Shown in pieces: positions 21,322 through 31,575 of a DNA stretch of 64,000 nt. Position 1 is the first letter of the stretch. Every line of letters starts with the position of its first letter. The stretch lies in NCBI GenBank assembly GCA_022842935.1, contig JALHOP010000002.1:593227-657226 (forward strand), written 5' to 3'. This DNA comes from Myxococcota bacterium (GTDB lineage: Bacteria; Myxococcota; XYA12-FULL-58-9; JALHOP01). A program made the position numbers and the translations under genes. The notes below the pieces were generated by a model. The model was not told the DNA's origin and made no database searches. It saw nothing but the letters and a program-made list of their open reading frames with translations.

Positions 21322-22086
21322 CTAGTGCGCGAGCCATCCCGCGTCGAGCATCAGCGCGCTGCCGGTAACCGACCACGCGTCGTCGCGCGTCAGATACATC
21401 GCGGCCTCGGCGACCTCGTCGGGCTCGATGAGCCGCTTGATGGCGTTCTGCGTGAGCATCACCTTCTCGAGCACTTCACTCTCGGGGATGCCGTGCGCCT
21501 TGGCCTGGTCGGCGACCTGCTTTTCGACAAGCGGCGTGCGCACATAGGACGGGCAAATTGCGTTGCACGTGACCTGCGACGAGCGCGCCCCCGCCTCGAG
21601 CGCCACTGTCTTGGTGAGGCCGATGACGCCGTGTTTCGCCGAGACGTACGCCGACTTGTACGCTGAAGCGATCAAGCCATGGACAGACGAAACGTTGATG
21701 ATGCGGCCCCAATCGCGTTGCACCATTCCAGGAAGTGCGGCGCGCACGAGCATGAACGGCGCCGTCAGCATCACGGCGATGATGGTGTCCCACTTGGCGA
21801 GGTCGAAGTCTTCGATGGGGCTCACGTGCTGCAAGCCAGCGTTGTTCACTAGAACGTCGACGTGCCCGGCCTCTTTGGCGAGCTTCATGACGTCATCGCG
21901 CACTGCGAGGTTCGCCGGTAGAGCGCGGGCCTTGCCACCCAGCTCGGTGGCCGCCTTGTCGAGGGCGGGGCCGGCAAGGTCAGAGAGGAGTACCTCGGCA
22001 CCGGCGTCGGAGAAGCGCTTGGCGATGGCCCAGCCGATACCGGAGGCCGCGCCAGTGACGAGGGCACGACGATTCTTCAGTTGCAT
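21322..22086 (-). CDS. 3-hydroxybutyrate dehydrogenase (short-chain dehydrogenase)
   Basis: NAD-dependent cytoplasmic enzyme that interconverts D-3-hydroxybutyrate and acetoacetate, in polyhydroxybutyrate or ketone-body metabolism. 254 residues, typical for the family. Rossmann motif TGAASGIG at 11-18, NNAG at 81-84, catalytic Ser within VSS at 132-134, and Tyr147-x3-Lys151. SVHGLIAS followed by KSAYVSAKHG is the signature separating 3-hydroxybutyrate dehydrogenases from other short-chain dehydrogenases. Ends in LMLDAGWLAH, also typical. No linked PHB synthesis or degradation genes in the window; the next gene on this strand is an alpha/beta hydrolase about 170 bases upstream. Confidence 0.9.
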   Translation of the reverse strand: MQLKNRRALVTGAASGIGWAIAKRFSDAGAEVLLSDLAGPALDKAATELGGKARALPANLAVRDDVMKLAKEAGHVDVLVNNAGLQHVSPIEDFDLAKWDTIIAVMLTAPFMLVRAALPGMVQRDWGRIINVSSVHGLIASAYKSAYVSAKHGVIGLTKTVALEAGARSSQVTCNAICPSYVRTPLVEKQVADQAKAHGIPESEVLEKVMLTQNAIKRLIEPDEVAEAAMYLTRDDAWSVTGSALMLDAGWLAH

Positions 22087-22252
22087 GGCGCGCCAGTTAG
22101 ACCAGAGGACCCGCCCCTAGCAAGCTCAGACCGCCGCGCCGGAGGGGATTCGCTACAGAGCGCGGCCCCCTACGTCAGGCCCGCCGCTGGCGCCATCTTC
22201 TAGTCAATAGAGCGCGCGTCCCGCGTCGCGAACGCGTCGAGGCGCCTACTTG

Positions 22253-23185
22253 CTAGACCGACTCGCCTTTGAAGAAGTTGGCGATGAGCCGAACCGTATT
22301 GGGCTCGGTGAGCACCGTGTAGTGGTTGGCGTCGACCGTCTTGAAGAGCTTGTCGCCACGAATCGCTTTGTACGCAAAGGTGTCGGGGTCGCTAATGAAG
22401 CGCCCGAGCACAGGCGACATGGGTTGGCCTGCGCGCACCACCAGCGTGCGTTCGGGTAACGTCTTCCACATACGCGGGAAGATGAAGGGGGTCGCCGAGC
22501 GCCAGAGCGCGTAGGCCGTGTCTTCATCGATAGCGGCCTTGTCGGTGCGCGGCGTCACGCCTCCTTTCACAGCCACGACCTCTTCGCGGAAGTGTCGGTC
22601 CCAGGTCTTGGTGAAAGGTTTGATGATGCCCTTGCCCTTGATGCTCTCCACGTACGCGTCGACTGAGGCGAACGTCTTGTCGAGTCGATTCACCGAGCCG
22701 CCAACCGATTGCACCGCGCCGGACTCGGGGATGCCGAGTGCATCGAGAATGACGACGCTGTCGACGCGGTCCTTGGGCATGTCGAGCACGATATAGCCCC
22801 CCATCGAGTGACCGATGAGGCTGAACGTCTTGCCCGACGCGCCGCGCGTCTGAGAGACAACGGCGTCCGCGATAGCGATGAGGTCTTTGCCGTGATTGGT
22901 CCAACCGTAGGTCTGTGAGCCAGTTGCGGGGCTCAGGTTGCGACCACGCAGATCGGGGACGACGACATGGCGGCCGGTCTTGGCGACAGCGGTGGCGATG
23001 TCCGCGAAGCAGATGGAGTTCGAGGTAAGACCGTGAGCACCGATGACGAGAGGGTCGCCGGGCTTGCCCCACTCACGGCACATGATCGTTTGGCCACGGA
23101 TGGTGCGCTGCACCAGCCGCTCGGAGACCTGGCCCGAGGAGAGAGCCTGCAGCGGCCCGGAAACGCGCGCGATTTGGTTGGCCAT
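22253..23185 (-). CDS. alpha/beta hydrolase
   Basis: 310-residue cytoplasmic hydrolase with no signal peptide. The oxyanion region is IGAHGLTSNS at 48-57, the nucleophile elbow is GHSMGG with Ser127, and the C-terminal DANHYTVL supplies the likely catalytic His near 294. The acid is probably the Asp in the VVRAGQPMSPVLGR or nearby strand. This is the general ester/epoxide hydrolase and haloperoxidase-type fold, and the substrate cannot be deduced. Co-oriented with the 3-hydroxybutyrate dehydrogenase gene downstream and the FHA regulator gene 26 bases upstream, so it may be expressed with either. Confidence 0.85.
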   Translation of the reverse strand: MANQIARVSGPLQALSSGQVSERLVQRTIRGQTIMCREWGKPGDPLVIGAHGLTSNSICFADIATAVAKTGRHVVVPDLRGRNLSPATGSQTYGWTNHGKDLIAIADAVVSQTRGASGKTFSLIGHSMGGYIVLDMPKDRVDSVVILDALGIPESGAVQSVGGSVNRLDKTFASVDAYVESIKGKGIIKPFTKTWDRHFREEVVAVKGGVTPRTDKAAIDEDTAYALWRSATPFIFPRMWKTLPERTLVVRAGQPMSPVLGRFISDPDTFAYKAIRGDKLFKTVDANHYTVLTEPNTVRLIANFFKGESV

Positions 23186-23211
23186 GGGTAGGTTAACGCC
23201 TTATCGGCGCC

Positions 23212-24597
<1,386 letters not shown>

Positions 24598-24660
24598 CGT
24601 CACAACGTACTATCCGTCCAAGTGATGGGTTAGGTCGAGGCTGAAGCCCCCAACCGTCGG

Positions 24661-24831
24661 GTCGCCCCTACAGTGTTGGATTCAACCTGCAGGTCCTGAC
24701 CTGCTGTCAGGCTTGCCTGTGCGTCAGGCCACTCTGGCACGTCCAGACGTAACACCCTGAAATCATGACGCGTGTCATACCTACCCTATCTGGCACCCAC
24801 TTCGGCACGCCACCTGCACTGAAGGTTTGTC
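24661..24831 (+). promoter_or_regulatory. dyad-rich upstream region of the Crp-like gene with sigma-54-like elements
   Basis: Four perfect dyads lie within about 90 bases: GCAGGT-N4-ACCTGC (24689-24704), overlapping CCTGAC-N5-GTCAGG (24695-24711), TCTGG-N5-CCAGA (24733-24747) and ATGAC-N4-GTCAT (24765-24778). Two imperfect -24/-12 candidates follow: TGGCAC at 24791, with the downstream GC one base out of place, and CGGCACGCCACCTGCA at 24803-24818, which fits the spacing but would put the start of transcription only about three bases before the ATG. The divergent gene is a sigma-54 activator. Roles are inferred. Confidence 0.4.
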
Positions 24832-25533
24832 ATGGACAATCTGCTCAACCTGTTTCGTGAAATCAAAGCCACCCCAGTCGACCAGCGCGAAGCGCGGTTT
24901 GCTGACCGAGCGCTCGTAGGACGCGCCGGCCAGCGACTTTACCGTGCGGACGAGCCTGTCGATGAGATTTACATCTTGGTCACCGGCTACGCCCGGGCCT
25001 ACGTCGGCGAGCGCGGCAATGGCCGCACCACGTTGCTGATGTGTGGTCCCGCGATTCTCGGCGACCGCGAAGTGTTGGCCGGCAGCACCGCCCGCGACTC
25101 GGTCCGGTTGCTCACGGCTGGTCACCTCATTAGCATCCCCCGCGAAGACTTCTTGAACGAGTGGTTCTCGTCGGCCGAGCTGCGCGCCTGGATTACGCGT
25201 GACCTCGTCGGTCGCTACGCGAGCTCCTTGTCGTGGTTCGCGCTCGAGACCTCGAGCTTGGCTGACCGCCTCTCTGGCCTCCTCGGCGTCCTGTCGTCTT
25301 TGGGCCTTCCTGTCCGTGCCCTGGCCGCCGTCCTCGGCGTGTCGGAGCGTTCGGTCTTCCGCGCTCTCGCCGAGCTCCGCGCTCGCCCGAGCGAAGAGAA
25401 AGAAGAGAAGGAAGAGACGAGCCTCATGTACTCGCTCATCGCCGAGCCAACCAGCATCGCCAACAGCGAGAACGCCTGGAACGAGCGTACGGACGAGTAC
25501 GAGGTCCCGGTTGCCCAGCGCGTGGCCGTCTAA
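24832..25533 (+). CDS. Crp/Fnr-family transcriptional regulator
   Basis: 233 residues. A cyclic-nucleotide-binding-like beta-roll spans about 20-125 (LYRADEPVDEIYILVTGYAR; GPAILGDREVLAG), and a winged helix-turn-helix follows at about 160-205 with recognition region VLGVSERSVFRALAELR. The cNMP pocket is incomplete by eye: the usual Gly-Glu and Arg-Ser/Thr phosphate-binding residues appear as ILGDREVLAGSTARDSV, so the ligand is uncertain. A charged tail of about 30 residues follows the HTH. GAAGG precedes the ATG. The gene is separated from the divergent FHA/sigma-54 activator by a dyad-rich region and ends at a strong terminator. Confidence 0.85.
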   Translation: MDNLLNLFREIKATPVDQREARFADRALVGRAGQRLYRADEPVDEIYILVTGYARAYVGERGNGRTTLLMCGPAILGDREVLAGSTARDSVRLLTAGHLISIPREDFLNEWFSSAELRAWITRDLVGRYASSLSWFALETSSLADRLSGLLGVLSSLGLPVRALAAVLGVSERSVFRALAELRARPSEEKEEKEETSLMYSLIAEPTSIANSENAWNERTDEYEVPVAQRVAV

Positions 25534-25570
25534 GTCAGCGACGCAGAGTCCATAAAGTCGCATTCGGAAG

Positions 25571-25618
25571 CGGCGTGCGGTGCCAATGGTGGGGTGCCGC
25601 GCGCCGTTTCTATTTTTT
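25571..25618 (+). terminator. rho-independent terminator after the Crp-like gene
   Basis: A 14-bp stem (25571-25584 with 25593-25606, including three G-T wobbles) with an 8-base loop is followed directly by TTTCTATTTTTT. This is the best intrinsic terminator in the window. It lies 37 bases after the stop codon and between convergent genes. Confidence 0.85.
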
Positions 25619-25640
25619 GGCGTTTGCTAAAACGAACCCT

Positions 25641-26621
25641 TCAAGGCTGCGGTGCGGGAACGGCCGTCGCAGCTTCCGCCTGCTCCGCTTCGAGACCCGC
25701 GCGCGCGGCATCGGCGTGGCTCTGGACGCTCGCGACCAGCGCCTCGTCGCCGTACTGAACGACCATGTCATAGGCGTCTAGGGCGGACTGCCAGCGCTTG
25801 CGCTTCGCGTAACATGTCGTGAGGAGCGCCCACGAGCGCGCGTCGGCCTTGTTTTTCATCACGCGGTCGCGCAACGCGGTGACAGCGGCCCCACACTTCT
25901 TGCTCGCCACGGTCGATGCGAGCTCTTCGATGTCGGTGCCGATCGGCAGCCAGTCTTGCGCCTTGCCGTCGGTCTTGGGCGGCGTAGCGGGTTTGGCAGC
26001 GACTTCGGCGACGGGCTGAGCAGGCGACGGTGCAGGGGCTTCGGCGACGGGTTGAGCCACCGTTGGGGCGGACGGCGGGACTTCGGCAGGCAGCGGGGGC
26101 GTCTTTGCTGGCGCTTCGAGCTGCTGCTCAGGTTGCGCGGCCACTGGGGGCGGCAGTGCGGTCAACGCTGGCTCTGGAGTCGGCTCGGACGGAGGCGCCG
26201 TAAGTGCCAGGGCGTCGGGCTCCGGTTGCGAGTTACCCGTCGTCGCCCATGCCCAGAGACCAACCCCGACCGTGAGGGCCGCTGCGATTGCGATGGCAAC
26301 GCGCTTGCCGTTCGGGCTGGGCGCAACGGTCGGCTCGCGGGACCACTCGCGGGTCGGAGCGCTCGTGAGCTCCGGTGCGGTGGTGGGCGGGTGAACTGGC
26401 GCGGGCGCGATCTGCGGGTTCGCCGCGGAGGGGATATCGGGACGCGAGCCGCGCGCTGCTTGATTGCGCTTCATGACCGATGCGGCACGCTCGACAGCCT
26501 TGCGCCTGACGAGTGCTTTGCCGCAATTGCCGCACGAAGCGGCGTGCGACTCGAACGCACGCGCATCAGCTGCCGAGAGCTTCCCCGCGACGTAGTCTTC
26601 GGCTTGTGAGCAGCTTGCCAT
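25641..26621 (-). CDS. membrane protein with N-terminal zinc-finger (anti-sigma-like) motif and TPR-like tail
   Basis: 326 residues from the ATG at 26621. The N-terminus carries an HxxxCxxC motif (His26, Cys30, Cys33) after an EDYVAGKLSAADARAFE helix, the layout of the zf-HC2 domain of anti-sigma factors. One transmembrane helix lies at about 105-124 (VAIAIAAALTVGVGLWAWAT). A long Pro/Ala/Glu-rich linker leads to a helical C-terminus with TPR-like spacing (DARSWALLTTCYAKRKRWQS). No sigma factor gene is adjacent, so an anti-sigma role is only suggested. It might instead be a zinc-finger-anchored assembly protein. Confidence 0.75.
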   Translation of the reverse strand: MASCSQAEDYVAGKLSAADARAFESHAASCGNCGKALVRRKAVERAASVMKRNQAARGSRPDIPSAANPQIAPAPVHPPTTAPELTSAPTREWSREPTVAPSPNGKRVAIAIAAALTVGVGLWAWATTGNSQPEPDALALTAPPSEPTPEPALTALPPPVAAQPEQQLEAPAKTPPLPAEVPPSAPTVAQPVAEAPAPSPAQPVAEVAAKPATPPKTDGKAQDWLPIGTDIEELASTVASKKCGAAVTALRDRVMKNKADARSWALLTTCYAKRKRWQSALDAYDMVVQYGDEALVASVQSHADAARAGLEAEQAEAATAVPAPQP

Positions 26622-26816
26622 CCGAATGCCCATCCAAACCGTAGCGGCGGCTCCGGGTCAACGCAGACATCCACCGAGGCCTGGAAAAATCTTTTGTGTA
26701 CGCGGCGGACTCAAAAACATGCCGTGGGGCCCGGGCGCTTGCGGAGCGTAGCGAGGCCACCGTCTGCAAGCGCCGCAGTTGATCATCCAAGGCGGGGCTT
26801 GTATTGCGCCTTCCCC

Positions 26817-29276
26817 ATGAGCCAGCCCACCATCCCCTCACACGCGCGCGTCGTCGTCATCGGCGGCGGTATCATCGGAACCTCGGTCGCCTATCATCTG
26901 GCGCACATGGGCGTGAAAGACGTGGTGCTGCTCGAACGTGACCGACTTACCTCGGGCACCACCTGGCACGCGGCGGGCCTGGTCGTGACGTTCGGCTCGA
27001 CCTCCGAGACCTCGACCGAGCTCCGCAAATACACCCGCGACCTCTACACCAAGCTCGAAGCCGAGACCGGCCAGTCCACCGGCTTCATGCCCGTCGGCTT
27101 CATCGAGCTCGCCGCCGACAACGATCGCCTCGAAGAGTACCGCCGCGTCGCCGCGTTCAACCGCTTCTGCGGAATCGACGTGAACGAGATCGGCGCTGCC
27201 GAGGTCAAAAAGCTCTTCCCGCTCGCTAAAACGGACGACATCTTGGCTGGCTTCTACGTAAAAGAAGACGGTCGCGCAAACCCGGTCGACTGCACCATGG
27301 CGCTCGCGAAGGGCGCGCGCATGCAAGGCGCCAAGCTCTTCGAAGGCGTCGGCGTCACCGCCATCCACAAGAAGAACGGCGCGGTCACTGGCGTATCGAC
27401 GCCCTTCGGCGACATCACCTGCGATGTCGTCGTCAACTGCACCGGCATGTGGGCAAGGCAGCTGGGTGACACGATGGGCGTGAACATCCCGCTGCAGGCG
27501 GCCGAGCACTACTATCTCATCACCGAGCGCATGCCCGGCATGTCCTCGAGCTTCCCCGTCATCGAAGACCCAGGCTCCTACGGCTACTACCGCGAAGAAG
27601 GCGGTGGCCTGATGATTGGTCTCTTCGAGCCCGTCTGCGCGCCGTGGAACGTGAAGGGTATCCCCGACGATTTCTCGTTTGGCGAGATCGAGCCCGACTG
27701 GGATCGTATGGGTCCGTACGTCGAGAAGGCGATGGCGCGCGTGCCGCTCTCGATGGAGCTCGGCGTGAAGAAGTTCTTCTGCGGACCAGAGAGCTTCACC
27801 CCCGACCTCGCGCCAATCTTCGGAGAGACCCCCGAGGTGAAGAACCTGTTCGTGGCAGCGGGGCTGAACTCGATCGGCATCATCACGGGCGGTGGCATTG
27901 GCCGCGCGCTCGCGCACTGGATCGCGACCGGCAGGCCCGACATCGACATTACCGGCATGAATATCGACCGGCTGCACCGCTACCAGTCGACTCCGCAATA
28001 CCGGAAGACACGCACCGTCGAGTCGCTGGGCATGGTGTACCAATGCCACTACCCGACGCGCGGCATGCAGACGGCGCGGGGAGCCAAACGCGCGGCGTTC
28101 CACGATCGCTTGGTCGCAGAGGGCGCGTATTTTCGCGACGTGAGCGGCTGGGAAGGCGCCGACTGGTATGCGGGCGCCGGCAAAGAGGCCAAGGTCGAGA
28201 AGCTCTCGTGGGGCCGGCAAAATTGGTTCCCGCAGTGGGAGGCCGAACACAAGGCGTGTCGCGACGGCGTCATCCTCATGGACATGTCGTTCATGGCGAA
28301 GTTCGCGGTTCAGGGTCGCGACGCCGGGAAGGTCTTGAACCAGGTCTCGGCGAACGACGTCGACGGCCCCGCGGGACTCATCACCTATACGCAGTGGCTC
28401 AACGAAGGTGGCACTCTCGAGGCCGACCTCACGGTCACCAAACACGACGACGAAAACTTCTTCGTCATCGCCTCTGACACCGCCCACCGCCATACCGAGA
28501 CTTGGTTACGACGCCACATCCCCCGCGACGCGCATGCGTTCGTCACCGACGTGACGGGCGCCTACGCACAGCTCAACATCCAAGGTCCGCGCTCACGCGA
28601 GCTCATGCAGCTCGTCACCAGCGCCGATATGTCCAACGCTGCCTTCCCCTTCCGCACGGCGCGCGAGATCGACATCGGCTTCGCCAAGGTGATGTGCATC
28701 CGCATCACCTACCTGGGTGAGCTGGGCTACGAGCTGCACATCCCCACCGAGCAGGCGTGCCACGTCTACGATCGTCTCGTTGAAGCCGGCGCTAGCGTTG
28801 GCCTACGTCACGCGGGCTTGAAGGCGTTGGCCTCGCTGCGCATGGAAAAGGGCTACCGCGATTACGGACACGACATCGACAACACCGACTCGGTCCTCGA
28901 GGCCGGCCTTGGCTTTGCGGTCAACATGAAGAAGCCGGGTGGCTTCATTGGCAAAGAGGCGGTGGTCGCCAAGAAGGCCGCTGGTCCGCTGACGCGGCGC
29001 CTCTTGCAGGTGCTCGTGAAGAACCCCGAACCCATGATGTTCCACGCCGAGATCGTCCGCCGTAACAATATCGCGGTGGGCTACATCCGCGCCGCGTCGT
29101 ACGGCCACACCCTGGGGGGCGCGGTGGGACTCGCGATGATCGACGCCAAAGAGCCGCTCGACCAGGCGTGGATCGACAACGGCACCTGGGAAGTCGACAT
29201 CGCAGGCAAGCGCTACCCGGCGGTCGCGTCGGCGAAGCCGATGTTCGACGCGGACAACAGCAAGATCAAAGCATAG
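26817..29276 (+). CDS. FAD-dependent sarcosine/dimethylglycine dehydrogenase-type enzyme with GcvT domain
   Basis: 819 residues from the ATG at 26817. The N-terminal half is a DAO-type flavoprotein: dinucleotide-binding VVVIGGGIIGTSVAYHLA near residue 13, then SGTTWHAAGL, whose His is the covalent FAD attachment site in dimethylglycine and sarcosine dehydrogenases. A FAO_M-like linker (LHRYQSTPQYRKTRTVESLG) leads to a C-terminal folate-binding GcvT-like domain (QGPRSRELMQLV; ITYLGELGYELHIP; AGLKALASLRMEKGYRDYG). The enzyme would demethylate an N-methylated glycine and hand the one-carbon unit to tetrahydrofolate. Exact substrate cannot be read from sequence. Divergent from the zinc-finger protein gene. 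Confidence 0.9.
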   Translation: MSQPTIPSHARVVVIGGGIIGTSVAYHLAHMGVKDVVLLERDRLTSGTTWHAAGLVVTFGSTSETSTELRKYTRDLYTKLEAETGQSTGFMPVGFIELAADNDRLEEYRRVAAFNRFCGIDVNEIGAAEVKKLFPLAKTDDILAGFYVKEDGRANPVDCTMALAKGARMQGAKLFEGVGVTAIHKKNGAVTGVSTPFGDITCDVVVNCTGMWARQLGDTMGVNIPLQAAEHYYLITERMPGMSSSFPVIEDPGSYGYYREEGGGLMIGLFEPVCAPWNVKGIPDDFSFGEIEPDWDRMGPYVEKAMARVPLSMELGVKKFFCGPESFTPDLAPIFGETPEVKNLFVAAGLNSIGIITGGGIGRALAHWIATGRPDIDITGMNIDRLHRYQSTPQYRKTRTVESLGMVYQCHYPTRGMQTARGAKRAAFHDRLVAEGAYFRDVSGWEGADWYAGAGKEAKVEKLSWGRQNWFPQWEAEHKACRDGVILMDMSFMAKFAVQGRDAGKVLNQVSANDVDGPAGLITYTQWLNEGGTLEADLTVTKHDDENFFVIASDTAHRHTETWLRRHIPRDAHAFVTDVTGAYAQLNIQGPRSRELMQLVTSADMSNAAFPFRTAREIDIGFAKVMCIRITYLGELGYELHIPTEQACHVYDRLVEAGASVGLRHAGLKALASLRMEKGYRDYGHDIDNTDSVLEAGLGFAVNMKKPGGFIGKEAVVAKKAAGPLTRRLLQVLVKNPEPMMFHAEIVRRNNIAVGYIRAASYGHTLGGAVGLAMIDAKEPLDQAWIDNGTWEVDIAGKRYPAVASAKPMFDADNSKIKA

Positions 29277-29325
29277 TAGCGTCGTTCAATGTCGAGTCGT
29301 TGTCCTCGATAGAAAACGCCAAGCG

Positions 29326-29994
29326 TCAGGGCGTTATGCTCTCATCCACTGACAGCCTCCCTGCTGCGTCGATCGCGATGCTCAGTGCCTCATAGTCGTG
29401 TCGCTGAGTGTGCGGCGTGGTGAGCGGGTGCTGGTGCGTCTCGGTGATGACGAGTACGTGAGCGCCGGCGGCGTCACCGGCGGTGATCCCCGCGGGAGTG
29501 TCTTCGACAACCAGGCAGTCGCGTGCGTCGACACCCAAGCGCTGCGCGGCGAGCAGATAGCAGTCAGGCGCCGGCTTACCACGAGTCACGTCTTCGGCGG
29601 CGACGACGAGCCGCGGTGGGGTCAGGCCAGCGGCCCCGAGCCGACGCAAAGCAAGGGCCCTTGGCGCCGAGGTAACCAGCGCCTGCTTGTCCGCCGGAAC
29701 GGACACAAGGAAGCGTTCCGCGCCACGAACCGGCACGATGCCCGCGACATCGTCGAGCTCCGCCGCTGTGATCTCTGTCGACTCGCGCTCGACGTCGATA
29801 CCTCGGATGCCGGCGGACGCGATGGTGTCCTGGACACGCCGACCGTGAATGGTCGGCAAGAAAGTAGTGACGTCGAGCCCGTGGCGACGCGCCCACGCCC
29901 CCCAAACGCGCTCTGCGACCGCGATGGAGTTGATGAGCGTGCCATCCATGTCGAACAAGATGGCGGCGAAGCTTCGCTCGAACAGCGTAGTCAT
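29326..29994 (-). CDS. HAD-superfamily phosphatase (sugar-phosphatase/phosphoglycolate type)
   Basis: 222 residues, a full-length subfamily I HAD hydrolase. Motif I is FDMDGT with nucleophile Asp15 and acid Asp17. Motif II is the Thr/Ser in LVTSAP, motif III the Lys in GKPAPDCYLLAAQRLG, and motif IV VVEDTPAGITAGDAAG. This combination is typical of beta-phosphoglucomutase-like and sugar-phosphate phosphatases such as YfbT. The stop codon lies within a small inverted repeat (AACGCC / GGCGTT) shared with the converging flavoenzyme gene. Substrate unknown. Confidence 0.88.
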   Translation of the reverse strand: MTTLFERSFAAILFDMDGTLINSIAVAERVWGAWARRHGLDVTTFLPTIHGRRVQDTIASAGIRGIDVERESTEITAAELDDVAGIVPVRGAERFLVSVPADKQALVTSAPRALALRRLGAAGLTPPRLVVAAEDVTRGKPAPDCYLLAAQRLGVDARDCLVVEDTPAGITAGDAAGAHVLVITETHQHPLTTPHTQRHDYEALSIAIDAAGRLSVDESITP

Positions 29995-30024
29995 GCTAGC
30001 GTCAGAGACCGCGGGCCACGCGCG

Positions 30025-31359
30025 TTAGCGGCTCGCGCTACGGCGCGGTGGCCCCCAGCTTCCGTGGGTCGGACCGCCGGAGCTCTGGCGACGTTGCTGA
30101 CCCTGGCGCTGCTGGCCACCGGAGCGCGAAGCTTGACTCTGGCCACTGCCCTGGCTGCGCCGTTGCTGACGTCGGCGCGGGTCGTGGTGCGGCGCGTACT
30201 CTTCTCGCTCGCTATTGCGGATGGGCTCGCGTGCCGGCGCTTGCGCCGGGCGATCGGAGACGACTTGCAGCTGCTTGCGCGTGAGGCGTTCGATCTGCCG
30301 GAGGTAGTCCTTCTCGGCGGGGTCACAAAAAGCGATCGCGCTTCCAGTTGCGCCGGCGCGGCCCGTGCGGCCGATGCGGTGGACGTAGCTCTCGGGCTCG
30401 TTCGGCAGCTCGTAGTTGATGACGTGCGAAACGCCATCGACGTCGATGCCGCGCGCCGCGACGTCGGTCGCAATGAGCAGCGGCACCCGACCCGAGCGAA
30501 ACGACTCGAGGGCCCGCACGCGATTGTTCTGTGACTTGTTGCCGTGAATGACCACCGCCTCGACGCCACCTTGCGCAAGGGCTCGGGCCAGGCGATCGGC
30601 GCCGTGTTTGGTGCGTGTGAAGACGAGCGTTCGCCCCATCTCTTCGGCGGCGAGCAGATTACGAAGCAACTCGTGCTTCTGCTTTTGCGGCACGTGATAG
30701 ACACGCTGCGTGACCGTGCCCGCGGCTTGCGAGACGGGGTTCACCGCGATGCTCTCTGGGTTCTGCAAAATGGAGTTCGCGAGTTTGCGAATCGCATCGG
30801 GCATGGTCGCCGAGAACATCAGGTTCTGACGCACGCGCGGCAGCACCGCGACGATCCGCTTGAGCGGCTGGATGAAGCCCATGTCGAGCATGCGGTCGGC
30901 TTCGTCGAGCACGAGCGTGTGGATACCGCGCAGGTCGACGAGGTTCTGCTGCATGAGGTCGAGCAACCGCCCCGGTGCCGCGACGATGACCTCGGCCCCA
31001 GCGCGCAGCGACTGCACCTGTTGACCCTGGCCAACACCACCGATGAGGACGGCAGCGCGCACGTCGCCGTTCGAATAGGCCTCGAAGCTCTCGGCCACCT
31101 GAATGGCGAGCTCACGCGTCGGCACCAGGACGAGCGCCTTTGGGCGCCGCTGGCGTTGCGTCTCGCTGATGATGCGATTCAGGATGGGCAAGGCAAACGC
31201 GGCTGTCTTGCCGGTGCCGGTCTGCGCACAGGCGAGGATGTCGCGCCCGGCGAGCACGCGAGGAATCGCGGCGGTTTGGATGGGAGTGGGGGATGTATAG
31301 CCTTGGCTGCGGACCGCAGCGACTAGGCTGTTATGCAAAGCAAATTGTTCAAAAGACAC
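30025..31359 (-). CDS. DEAD-box ATP-dependent RNA helicase (RhlE-like)
   Basis: 444 residues from a GTG at 31359. All helicase motifs are present: Q motif (PTPIQTAAIP), AQTGTGKT at 45-52, DEAD within VLDEADRMLDMGF, SAT, and HRIGRTGRAG. The C-terminal 75 residues are basic and Gln/Arg/Ser-rich, as in RhlE, and probably bind RNA nonspecifically. Likely roles are ribosome assembly or RNA turnover, especially in the cold (family knowledge). The start region is strikingly A/T-rich for this genome (from about 31335 to 31378), which would favour ribosome access. 30 bases upstream of the HAD gene on the same strand. Confidence 0.93.
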   Translation of the reverse strand: MSFEQFALHNSLVAAVRSQGYTSPTPIQTAAIPRVLAGRDILACAQTGTGKTAAFALPILNRIISETQRQRRPKALVLVPTRELAIQVAESFEAYSNGDVRAAVLIGGVGQGQQVQSLRAGAEVIVAAPGRLLDLMQQNLVDLRGIHTLVLDEADRMLDMGFIQPLKRIVAVLPRVRQNLMFSATMPDAIRKLANSILQNPESIAVNPVSQAAGTVTQRVYHVPQKQKHELLRNLLAAEEMGRTLVFTRTKHGADRLARALAQGGVEAVVIHGNKSQNNRVRALESFRSGRVPLLIATDVAARGIDVDGVSHVINYELPNEPESYVHRIGRTGRAGATGSAIAFCDPAEKDYLRQIERLTRKQLQVVSDRPAQAPAREPIRNSEREEYAPHHDPRRRQQRRSQGSGQSQASRSGGQQRQGQQRRQSSGGPTHGSWGPPRRSASR

Positions 31360-31575
31360 TTTAAAATACTTCTTTGAAACGGAAGCTGTGACTCGAGGGC
31401 GGATAGCGTACTGCAGGAATGCGGAGCGATATCAGGCAGGCGAGTAGCTAGTTACGGGACACTCGTATACGCACGTTGGCGCGGGTTAGCAATGTTCAGG
31501 GCCTCCTGTGACCCTTGAAGAGCGGACAGCGCCGCTGGTCGATGCAACCGACGCAGATGACCTTTGCGCGTGGCC

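Noticed and set aside
24803..24818. CGGCACGCCACCTGCA as a definite sigma-54 promoter
   Set aside because: Spacing fits, but transcription would start about three bases before the ATG and exclude the GAAGG ribosome site; kept only as part of a tentative regulatory region.
26838..28493. 551-codon leftward open frame opposite the flavoenzyme gene
   Set aside because: Antisense shadow of a strongly biased GC-rich gene; the protein is His/Val/Asp-rich with no recognisable domain, while the opposite strand encodes a clear DAO-GcvT enzyme.
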